Below are positions 8,328-14,989 of a stretch of 14,989 bases of DNA, in pieces. Both the position numbers and the translations under genes were made by a program. The stretch lies in assembly GCA_002309475.1 (NCBI GenBank), contig DBXJ01000054.1:2592-17580 (forward strand). Reading direction: 5' to 3'. Position 1 is the stretch's first letter, and each line of letters begins with the position of its first letter. The DNA is from Bacteroidales bacterium UBA1215 (GTDB lineage: Bacteria; Bacteroidota; Bacteroidia; Bacteroidales; WCHB1-69). Under the pieces are notes generated by a model. That model searched no databases. It was not told where the DNA came from and saw only the letters and a program-made list of their open reading frames with translations.

Positions 8328-8984
8328 ATGAAAAAGATATTTTGTTCCGTCATGTTGTTGTTCGCTGTAACAACTATGTTTGCACAAACTACTGGTAGCA
8401 AAGTAAATGATACGCAGTCAACAGCCATTCTGGATGCGTTGCAAAAGAAAATAACTTCTTATTCATCTGCTATCATTCAATTTAAATTAAGAGAAGAAAA
8501 GAACGATAAAGTGTTGTCGGAACTGTCCGGAACATTGTATCTTAAAGGAAACAAATATATGTTGAATACCAAAGACCAACAAATATTTTGCAATGCAAAA
8601 GATGTCTGGACGTATTTGCCGGCACAAAACGAAGTGTCGATAACTACTTTTGATTCAACAGATTCTGACAATTTGAATCCTCTTCAATTAGTGAAAGAAT
8701 ACAAAAAATCGTATCGTTCCACTTTTATTAGAGAAGAATCGCAAAGAGGTGTGATGGTTCAAATTGTTGACCTGACACCTTTAAAAGCAAGTTCTATCGG
8801 CAGAGTTCGTCTGATTATTGATAAAAACAAAAAACAATTATTGAAAACAGAAATACTTGAAAAAGATGGCACTACATATAATTATATAATAGAAAAATTG
8901 ATGGTAAATCAAACTATAGATGATAGTAAATTTATTTTCAAAACTTCACAATATCCAAATGTAGATGTAATTGATATGAGATAA
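8328..8984 (+). CDS. lolA: LolA-like outer-membrane lipoprotein carrier protein
   Basis: This 218-residue periplasmic protein has a signal peptide (about 1-19, cleaved after MFA before QTTGS). A LolA-type fold follows, of repeated strands and a first amphipathic helix (ILDALQKKITSYSSAIIQFKL). Typical features are a GTLYLKGNKYML strand pair near residue 68, DVWTYLPAQNEV near 92, and a C-terminal part with IGRVRLIIDKNKKQLLKTEI and DDSKFIFK. In the known family, LolA binds lipoproteins released by LolCDE and carries them through the periplasm. In Bacteroidetes the final acceptor is unclear because LolB is usually missing. It lies between ftsK and tamL. I believe the ftsK-lolA neighbourhood is widespread in this phylum. 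Its stop overlaps the tamL start by one base (TAATG). Sequence divergence is high, so the call is by fold and context as well as motif. Confidence 0.87.
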   Translation: MKKIFCSVMLLFAVTTMFAQTTGSKVNDTQSTAILDALQKKITSYSSAIIQFKLREEKNDKVLSELSGTLYLKGNKYMLNTKDQQIFCNAKDVWTYLPAQNEVSITTFDSTDSDNLNPLQLVKEYKKSYRSTFIREESQRGVMVQIVDLTPLKASSIGRVRLIIDKNKKQLLKTEILEKDGTTYNYIIEKLMVNQTIDDSKFIFKTSQYPNVDVIDMR

Positions 8985-11467
8985 TGAAACAACTATACAA
9001 CATATTGTTTCACACTATTGTTAACTCATCTATCATTGCATGGGTGTGTTTATTATTGTTTTTACCCGGCTGTAGTCCCGAACGACATCTTAACGAGGGT
9101 GAGTATCTTTTAGTGAAGAATGTTGTAAAAGTTGACGATAAAAAAGTAGATGTTGCAGATGATTTGGTATATGTAGTTCGTCCGCAAACCAATAAAAAAA
9201 CTTTTGGCTTATTTTTGTGGAGGGCAGGCATATACGAAGCCATGGAACCACAATCAGATTCTCTCTCCGGCAGACCTTTTATTAAATGGGCAAGGTCAAC
9301 CTTTGGAAAAAGTCCTATCGTTTTAGATACTGCTGCTATGGATTATTATCATGAAGTGAATAATAAATGCAAAAAATGGGTACAAAATACCATGGGTGAA
9401 GAACCTGTTTTATTAGATACCACATTGATAGACTATTCTTTGGCACAAGTTCACTTGATGATGTTCAATAATGGTTATTTTAATGCACAAGTAACTGACC
9501 AAGTTAAAATAAAAGATAAACGAGCAAAAGTTTATTACTATGTTACAGCAGGCGAACCATATAGAATTAATGATATTGAATACAATATAGCAGACACTAC
9601 CATTCGGAGAATTATCTTATCCGATACCAATCGCAGATTGATAAAACGACACGATATTTATTGTGTGGACGACTTGAAAGAAGAGCAAGAACGGGTTACC
9701 ACCAGATTGCAAAACAGAGGTTATTATTACTTTTCTAAAAATTTTGTAAGATACGAAATTGATACCACTATCGGCAACAACCTATGTAATGTTAAGTTGA
9801 TAATTGATAATCCTACATACCAATTAAGCGATTCTGTTTTCGTAGAAGGAAAACATAGAATTTTTACCGTAGAATCGGTCAATATATATGCCAATTATTC
9901 CCAATGGGAGAATGATACGCAATTAGACACTACATATTACACAGAAATTGTTAGAAAAACCGATACCAACGATTATGTAATTTTATACAATGGGCATAAA
10001 TACCATAAACAGAAAACTCTGGTCAATCCTGTTTATTTCAATCAAGGGAGAACTTATTCAGCAAGGGCATCACAAATTACATATGACCATTATGCAGATT
10101 TGAAAAATTTTGACTATATAAAAGTTTTATATGCCGAAACTCCGGAAAGCAGGGCAAATTATTCTTCAGATACAGGACAATTAGATTGTCGTATTCAGCT
10201 GACAAACAGCAAGAAAAGAAATATAGGATTAGATTTCTTACTCAAGAATACAGGTGATAGAATTGGTATAGGAGGCAGTATTACTCATACGGACAAAAAT
10301 CTATTTAAAGGTGCTGAAATGTTTTATTTTTCAGTCAAATATACACAAGAATTGCAAACTGATTCCAATAAAACGCACTTTAAGAATTTTGAAGTAGGTG
10401 GAACAATAGGATTGGAAATTCCTCGCTTTTTGTTTCCTATCAAGCAACAAAATGTGTCGAAAACTTACCGTCCTAAAACGAATATTGAGTTAAATGCAAA
10501 CTATATGCGACAAGATTATTATGATAGATTTTTGTCAAATATCTCATTTACTTATAAATGGGGTAAACGTCTTTCACGAAATCGTTTGGTACGAGTAGAT
10601 CATTCTTTGTCGGTATTAGATTTCAGCATTATAAAAATGTATACAGGTGAAGATTTTGATAGAATAGTGAGCAATTATCACTATACCAGACGAATCATGG
10701 AGAAATATAAAGACCACTTTATTTTAGGCAGCGACTATAATTTTACCCTTCAATATTCTAATAAATTCATATTAAAGACCAATTTAGAGTTGTTTGGCAA
10801 TTTATTGTATGCCTCTATGGCTGTTTTTGATAAAAAAGGCAAAACTTTGAACGAATACAACCAATATACTGTTTGGAAAATTCCATTTGCCAGTGGTATT
10901 GCTTTTGACATAGATATGGTATATGATGCATGGAGAAAAAATAAAAATGCATTGGTATTCCACATGGCAGCAGGTGTAGGTGTGCCTATTTTAAATTCTA
11001 CCACTTTGCCGTTTGAAAATAGTTTTTATTTAGGAGGTTCCAATTCTATGCGTGCATGGCGTTTGAGAACATTAGGACCAGGAGGATATGCCAATGAAAA
11101 TGCTCTCACCATAGAAAGTGTAGGGGATATCAAATTTGAGTTTAATGTAGAATTCAGATTTCAAATATACAAAGTACTTCAAGGTGCAGTATTTGCTGAT
11201 GCCGGCAATATTTGGCTGTTGCGTGAACATGCCGATTATCCGAAAGGAAATTTTGATCCAAGTCGTTTTTATAAAGAAATTGCCTTGGATGGCGGTTTGG
11301 GATTGCGTTTGGATTTGTCATTTATTATCATCCGTTTAGATTATGCCATGAAATTTCGCAATCCTGCAAAAGAAGGTTCCAATGCTTGGCAACATTTCAA
11401 ATGGAATTCAATGTCCGATTATAGGAAAGATAGAGCCATTGTGTTTGGTATAGGTTATCCATTCTAA
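8984..11467 (+). CDS. tamL: TamL: Omp85-family outer-membrane assembly lipoprotein
   Basis: This 827-residue protein has a lipoprotein signal with lipobox LPGC (Cys30), so the mature N-terminus should be lipid-anchored. POTRA-like repeats fill about 35-420, seen in GEYLLVKNVVKVDD, the FNNGYFNAQV segment near 163 and QNRGYYYFSKNFV near 250. A 16-strand-type beta-barrel follows to the terminal Phe of GIGYPF. The L6-type motif of the Omp85 family appears as GGSNSMRAW (684-692) followed by RLRTLGPGGY. A classical BamA/TamA has VRGF or VRGY there. In Bacteroidetes, TamL partners with TamB in moving envelope molecules to the outer membrane, and the lipidated N-terminus separates it from BamA. No tamB is in the window. 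Cotranscription with a LolA-like carrier gives an envelope-biogenesis operon. Family membership is firm, though the exact TamL role is inferred. Confidence 0.87.
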   Translation: MKQLYNILFHTIVNSSIIAWVCLLLFLPGCSPERHLNEGEYLLVKNVVKVDDKKVDVADDLVYVVRPQTNKKTFGLFLWRAGIYEAMEPQSDSLSGRPFIKWARSTFGKSPIVLDTAAMDYYHEVNNKCKKWVQNTMGEEPVLLDTTLIDYSLAQVHLMMFNNGYFNAQVTDQVKIKDKRAKVYYYVTAGEPYRINDIEYNIADTTIRRIILSDTNRRLIKRHDIYCVDDLKEEQERVTTRLQNRGYYYFSKNFVRYEIDTTIGNNLCNVKLIIDNPTYQLSDSVFVEGKHRIFTVESVNIYANYSQWENDTQLDTTYYTEIVRKTDTNDYVILYNGHKYHKQKTLVNPVYFNQGRTYSARASQITYDHYADLKNFDYIKVLYAETPESRANYSSDTGQLDCRIQLTNSKKRNIGLDFLLKNTGDRIGIGGSITHTDKNLFKGAEMFYFSVKYTQELQTDSNKTHFKNFEVGGTIGLEIPRFLFPIKQQNVSKTYRPKTNIELNANYMRQDYYDRFLSNISFTYKWGKRLSRNRLVRVDHSLSVLDFSIIKMYTGEDFDRIVSNYHYTRRIMEKYKDHFILGSDYNFTLQYSNKFILKTNLELFGNLLYASMAVFDKKGKTLNEYNQYTVWKIPFASGIAFDIDMVYDAWRKNKNALVFHMAAGVGVPILNSTTLPFENSFYLGGSNSMRAWRLRTLGPGGYANENALTIESVGDIKFEFNVEFRFQIYKVLQGAVFADAGNIWLLREHADYPKGNFDPSRFYKEIALDGGLGLRLDLSFIIIRLDYAMKFRNPAKEGSNAWQHFKWNSMSDYRKDRAIVFGIGYPF

Positions 11468-11480
11468 CAATAAAATAAAA

Positions 11481-11502
11481 AAGGCTACCGTTAGGTAGCC
11501 TT
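11481..11502. terminator. Hairpin terminator between tamL and hydC
   Basis: A perfect 9-bp stem, AAGGCTACC-GTTA-GGTAGCCTT, lies between the convergent ends of tamL and hydC. On the minus strand it is followed by a T-rich run (TTTTTATTTTATTG), which makes a good intrinsic terminator for the hyd operon. On the plus strand the sequence after the stem is TCATCTTAATAC, a weaker tail, so it may end tamL transcripts less efficiently. Confidence 0.88.
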
Positions 11503-11526
11503 CATCTTAATACATTTTATTCAAGG

Positions 11527-12012
11527 TTAGTCTTTGTATTCGTCTATGATACCTTGAATTTTATCTGGAGATAAACGTCCATAAACTTTGTCACCAATCA
11601 TGGCAACTGGTGCAAGACCACATGCTCCAATGCAACGAAGACTCGTCAAAGAGAACTTGCCGTCAGGAGTAGTTTCGCCCGGATTGATTTTTAAGATACG
11701 TTTAAATTCATCTAGAATTTTTTCAGCACCACGAACGTAGCAAGCTGTTCCTAAGCAAACTGAAATAGGATGTTTTCCTTTTGGCATCATGGTGAAGAAG
11801 GAGTAGAATGATACTACGCCATAAACTTTTGCTGTAGGAATATGCAAACATTCTGCAATCAATTCTTGTGCTTCTGCAGGAAGATATCCCATAAAGTCTT
11901 GAACACCATGTAATATATTGATCAATTCGCCAGGATTGTTGTTGAAATTATTACAAATTTCAATTATTTTTTCCCGAATTTCGGGTTTCATTTTAATTAT
12001 TATCTTATCCAT
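11527..12012 (-). CDS. hydC: [FeFe] hydrogenase subunit HydC (NuoE-like [2Fe-2S] protein)
   Basis: This 161-residue protein belongs to the NuoE/HoxE thioredoxin-like ferredoxin family. An N-terminal helical bundle (about 10-75, including GYLPAEAQELIAE and KVYGVVSFYSFF) precedes a [2Fe-2S] domain. The cluster ligands are Cys86, Cys91, Cys127 and Cys131, spaced C-x4-C-x35-C-x3-C (CLGTAC and CIGAC). In trimeric HydABC enzymes, HydC passes electrons between the flavin subunit HydB and the wider Fe-S network in the cytoplasm. It is the last gene of the hyd operon, 29 bases after hydA, and ends just before a terminator. The first ATG is taken as the start; a second ATG seven codons later (MKPEIREK) is a reasonable alternative. 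It is the right length for the family, and no ligand is missing. Confidence 0.95.
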   Translation of the reverse strand: MDKIIIKMKPEIREKIIEICNNFNNNPGELINILHGVQDFMGYLPAEAQELIAECLHIPTAKVYGVVSFYSFFTMMPKGKHPISVCLGTACYVRGAEKILDEFKRILKINPGETTPDGKFSLTSLRCIGACGLAPVAMIGDKVYGRLSPDKIQGIIDEYKD

Positions 12013-12041
12013 GTTAACTATGTTTTCTTAATTAATAATGA

Positions 12042-13832
12042 TTATTTTTTATCTACATCTACTTCTACTATAGTCTGTCTATCAAAGTAATGTGTGTGGA
12101 GCAATTCGTGTGATTTGTGACCACATGGTTCGCCCAAATATTCTTTGTAGATAGCTTGAATTGATGGATTTTCGTGAGACTTACGGATTGGCATTTCTTT
12201 ATCTGCACGGTAGATAGCTTCCCAACGAGCTTGGATAATATCGCTATTACCATGGTGTAAAGGTTGACCGGCACCGTCAATACAACCACCAGGACATGCC
12301 ATAATTTCAATAGCATGGAACTGGCATTTTCCTGCCTTAATGTCTTCCAACAACTTACGAGCATTGCCCAAACCGTGAGCGATACCGATGTTTAGTTTCA
12401 AACCATCAACATCAATAGTTGCTGAACGAACACCTTCCAAACCACGGAGTTCTTCGAAATCTATCTTAGGAAGAGGTTTCTTAGTTATCACTTCGTAAGC
12501 GGTACGAACAGCGGCTTCGATTACACCACCGGTAGTACCGAAGATAACTGCAGCACCTGTAGATTCGCCGAGAGGACTATCAAATTCTGCTTCCGGAAGA
12601 GCGGTGAAATCTATGTTAGCCATCTTAATCAAGCGAGCCAATTCTCTGGTAGAGATAGAGTAGTCTACATCAGGATTACCATTAACTTTAAACTCGTCAC
12701 GGCTGCATTCATATTTCTTAGCCAAGCAAGGCATTACAGATACGCTGACCATATCTTCACGCTTGCAACCGATTTTTTCTGCGAAATATGATTTAGCGAT
12801 AGCACCGAACATCTGTTGAGGAGATTTTGCTGTTGAAGGAAGATCTCTCATATCAGGGAATTGGTGTTCGAAGAAGTTAACCCATGCAGGGCAGCATGAA
12901 GTCAATATAGGAAGTGGAACACTCTTGTCGCCGGCTAAATATTTAGTCAAACGACCTATCAATTCAGTACCTTCTTCCATAATGGTCAAGTCGGCACTCC
13001 AGTCAGTATCAAATACATAGTCGAAACCGAGAGCTTTCAAAGCAGCGGTCAACTTGCCGGTTACGATAGAACCGGGTTCCATACCGAATTCTTCACCAAG
13101 AGCCACACGTACAGCAGGAGCTACTTGAACAACTGTTTTCTTAGTAGGATCTGCGATAGCACGAATGATTTTGGAAGTATGATCAACTTCTGTCAAAGCA
13201 CCAACAGGACATACTGCTACACATTGACCGCAGAATGTACAAGGTGATAATTCAAGGTGTTGATTGAAAGCGGTGGAAACTACTGCAGGGAAACCACGTT
13301 CGATGGCTGACAAAGCACCCACTGTTTGCATTTCGTTGCACATAGTTTCACAACGACGACACATGATACATTTGTTCATATCACGACGGATAGACGGTGA
13401 TACTTCCAATTGGTAAGTAGATTGTTCATGTTCTTCGCCGATAAAAGGATTTTCACGGATTCCAAAACGAACAGCAAGATCTTGAAGTTCGCAGTTGCCA
13501 CTCTTAGCACATTGTAAACAATCTGCCGGGTGGTCACTTAAAATAAGTTCCAACACGGTACGTCTTGCATTGATAACGCGAATAGAATTTGTACGAACAA
13601 CCATATCCGGCATACATTCGGTAACGCAAGCAGGAGCTAAGTTACGACGTCCGACAACTTCTACAACACATATACGGCATCCGCCCGGTTTGTTGTGAAT
13701 TTTTAAGTTTTCCACTTCAAAATGGCACAATGTAGGAATGTCTATACCTATTTGTTGTGCTGCTTTTAAAATAGTTGTACCTCTATCTACGAGTACTTCT
13801 CTATTATCAATTATTACTTTTATTTTATCCAT
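12042..13832 (-). CDS. hydA: [FeFe] hydrogenase catalytic subunit HydA (HydABC, group A3 type)
   Basis: This 596-residue cytoplasmic protein interconverts protons and H2. In order it has a [2Fe-2S] domain (Cys36, Cys52, Cys55, Cys69), a His-Cys3 [4Fe-4S] site (His101, Cys105, Cys108, Cys114), and two [4Fe-4S] motifs (Cys155, 158, 161, 165; Cys198, 201, 204, 208). The H-cluster domain has all three signatures. L1 is TSCCPAW (311-317), with Cys313 the likely proton donor and Cys314 a ligand. L2 is MPCLAKKYE (367-375). L3 is MACPGGC (511-517, Cys513 and Cys517). L3 continues IDGAGQP, where many enzymes have GGGQP. The C-terminus after about 540 is short, and no extra [2Fe-2S] domain like that of Thermotoga HydA is present. 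Its neighbours hydB and hydC mark the NADH/ferredoxin-linked trimeric type, often electron-bifurcating. Maturases HydEFG are not in the window. Confidence 0.97.
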   Translation of the reverse strand: MDKIKVIIDNREVLVDRGTTILKAAQQIGIDIPTLCHFEVENLKIHNKPGGCRICVVEVVGRRNLAPACVTECMPDMVVRTNSIRVINARRTVLELILSDHPADCLQCAKSGNCELQDLAVRFGIRENPFIGEEHEQSTYQLEVSPSIRRDMNKCIMCRRCETMCNEMQTVGALSAIERGFPAVVSTAFNQHLELSPCTFCGQCVAVCPVGALTEVDHTSKIIRAIADPTKKTVVQVAPAVRVALGEEFGMEPGSIVTGKLTAALKALGFDYVFDTDWSADLTIMEEGTELIGRLTKYLAGDKSVPLPILTSCCPAWVNFFEHQFPDMRDLPSTAKSPQQMFGAIAKSYFAEKIGCKREDMVSVSVMPCLAKKYECSRDEFKVNGNPDVDYSISTRELARLIKMANIDFTALPEAEFDSPLGESTGAAVIFGTTGGVIEAAVRTAYEVITKKPLPKIDFEELRGLEGVRSATIDVDGLKLNIGIAHGLGNARKLLEDIKAGKCQFHAIEIMACPGGCIDGAGQPLHHGNSDIIQARWEAIYRADKEMPIRKSHENPSIQAIYKEYLGEPCGHKSHELLHTHYFDRQTIVEVDVDKK

Positions 13833-13840
13833 TGTTCAAA

Positions 13841-13846
13841 TCCTTT
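13841..13846 (-). promoter_or_regulatory. Shine-Dalgarno sequence of hydA
   Basis: Read on the minus strand this is AAAGGA, 8 bases before the hydA ATG and directly after the hydB stop codon. It supports the chosen start and suggests that hydA is translated independently of hydB. Confidence 0.6.
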
Positions 13847-14989
13847 CTATTTAATACTAATTGCGTTAAACTTACATTTTTCATAGCATGTACCGCACTT
13901 GATACACTTAGATTGATCTATAGTGTGTGGATTCTTAACAGTTCCACTGATAGCGTTAACAGGACATGCTCTAGCACATGCCGTACAACCTTTACATTTT
14001 TCAGGATCAATAAAGTATTGTTTTAATGCTTTACATTGACCTGCAGGACATTTCTTATCTACTACGTGTGCTACGTATTCATCCCAGAAATTGTCCATAG
14101 TTGACAATACAGGGTTTGGAGAAGTTTGTCCCAATCCGCAAAGTGCTGTATCTTTAATAACTTGTGCAAGATTTTTCAATTTGTCAAGATCTTCCATAGT
14201 ACCTTTTCCTTGTGTAATTTTATCCAAGATTTCATATAATCTCTTGTTACCGATACGACAAGGAGAACATTTACCACATGATTCTTCAACGATAAAGTCA
14301 AGGTAGAATTTAGCTACAGAAACCATACAAGATGTTTCGTCCATAACTATCATACCACCAGAACCCATCATAGAACCGGCAGCCATTAAGCTATCGTAAT
14401 CAATAGGGGTATCCAAGAATTTTTCTGTCAAGCAACCGCCGGAAGGACCACCGGTTTGAACAGCTTTGAATTTCTTTCCGTTTTTGATACCACCACCAAT
14501 TTCAAAAATAACTTCTCTTAGTGTGATACCCATAGGAACTTCTATCAAACCAACATTGTTGATTTGTCCTGCCAATGCAAATACTTTTGTTCCTTTTGAT
14601 TTTTCTGTTCCAATAGAAGAGAACCATTCCCAACCTTTATTGATGATAACAGGAATGTTTGCGTATGTTTCAACGTTGTTTACGTTGGATGGTTTTTTCA
14701 TAAAACCTTCAACAGCAGGGAAAGGTGGTTTGAAAGTAGGTTCACCACGTTTACCTTCCATAGAATGGATCAATGCTGTTTCTTCACCGCATACGAATGC
14801 ACCTGCACCATAACGCAATTCAAGGTCGAAATCAAAACCGCTTCCGAATATATCTTTTCCTAAAAGACCATATTCGCGGGCTTGGTCAATAGCTATTTGC
14901 AAACGATGGATTGCCAATGGATATTCAGCTCTGATATAGATAAGACCTTTTGTAGCTCCTATACAGAAACCGCCAATAGCCATAGCTTC
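13847..14989 (-). CDS. hydB: [FeFe] hydrogenase subunit HydB (NuoF-like), N-terminus cut by the window edge
   Basis: The frame is open to the last base of the window (Glu-Ala precede the first Met), so at least the N-terminal third is missing. Numbering below starts from that Met. The NuoF-type FMN/NADH domain is seen in GAGAFVCGEETALIHSMEG (59-77) and KPPFPAVEGF (85-94). The [4Fe-4S] site of the NuoF C-terminal domain has Cys236, Cys239 and Cys242 in ESCGKCSPC and Cys282 in LCGLGQ. A C-terminal double ferredoxin domain adds two [4Fe-4S] clusters (Cys330, 333, 336, 340; Cys360, 363, 366, 370). That extra domain marks HydB rather than complex I NuoF. HydB is the flavin subunit where NAD(H) reacts and where bifurcation between ferredoxin and NAD is thought to occur. 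The FMN loop GRGGAGFPTG and any N-terminal [2Fe-2S] domain would lie outside. It is 14 bases upstream of hydA. Confidence 0.95.
   Translation of the reverse strand, partial: EAMAIGGFCIGATKGLIYIRAEYPLAIHRLQIAIDQAREYGLLGKDIFGSGFDFDLELRYGAGAFVCGEETALIHSMEGKRGEPTFKPPFPAVEGFMKKPSNVNNVETYANIPVIINKGWEWFSSIGTEKSKGTKVFALAGQINNVGLIEVPMGITLREVIFEIGGGIKNGKKFKAVQTGGPSGGCLTEKFLDTPIDYDSLMAAGSMMGSGGMIVMDETSCMVSVAKFYLDFIVEESCGKCSPCRIGNKRLYEILDKITQGKGTMEDLDKLKNLAQVIKDTALCGLGQTSPNPVLSTMDNFWDEYVAHVVDKKCPAGQCKALKQYFIDPEKCKGCTACARACPVNAISGTVKNPHTIDQSKCIKCGTCYEKCKFNAISIK

Noticed and set aside
8984..11467. Calling the Omp85 protein BamA
   Set aside because: BamA is not a lipoprotein. This protein has a clear LPGC lipobox and the TamL-like N-terminal region, and sits with lolA rather than with skp or lpx genes.
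14466..14813. 115-codon plus-strand open frame opposite hydB
   Set aside because: It overlaps conserved NuoF-type coding sequence completely and encodes nothing recognisable.
12042..14989. Complex I (NuoE, NuoF, NuoG) reading of the minus-strand cluster
   Set aside because: The large subunit has all three H-cluster motifs, and the NuoF-like subunit ends in a double ferredoxin domain. No membrane subunits are present, so a HydABC hydrogenase fits better.

Overview
This window looks like chromosomal core and metabolic DNA from an anaerobic, AT-rich member of the Bacteroidetes, probably Bacteroidales. Four things point there: promoter boxes of the form TAnnTTTG upstream of genes, a DUF4831-type secreted protein, a lipoprotein version of the Omp85/TamA family (TamL), and mostly absent Shine-Dalgarno sequences. 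I see no mobile element, CRISPR array, tRNA, rRNA or phage gene. No gap between genes exceeds 300 bases.

Layout from left to right. (1) Positions 12-3049, plus strand: a tight three-gene unit of a DUF4831 secreted protein, coaD (coenzyme A biosynthesis), and a secreted thioredoxin-fold protein that has lost its CxxC cysteines. (2) Positions 3116-4619: a monocistronic glutamate dehydrogenase with its own Bacteroidetes promoter and a strong terminator. Its cofactor pocket looks NAD-type, and its codon use suggests high expression. (3) Positions 4638-5471, minus strand: a secreted protein I do not recognise. (4) A 239-bp divergent intergenic region with a candidate promoter each way and a short inverted repeat. 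(5) Positions 5711-11467, plus strand: ftsK, a LolA-like carrier and tamL, which together serve chromosome segregation and envelope (lipoprotein and outer-membrane protein) biogenesis. (6) A hairpin terminator at 11481-11502. (7) Positions 11527-14989, minus strand: hydB (cut by the window edge), hydA and hydC, encoding a trimeric NADH-linked [FeFe] hydrogenase of the electron-bifurcating type.

Together, glutamate dehydrogenase and HydBAC suggest an amino-acid- or sugar-fermenting anaerobe. NADH from oxidative steps could be reoxidised with reduced ferredoxin to make H2. Most of the window is ordinary for this group, and I found no convincing new multi-gene system. The points most worth a second look are the cysteine-less thioredoxin-fold protein, the NAD-type glutamate dehydrogenase pocket, the long E/K/R helix in FtsK, the unrecognised six-cysteine secreted protein, and a Gly-to-Ala change in the third H-cluster motif of HydA.
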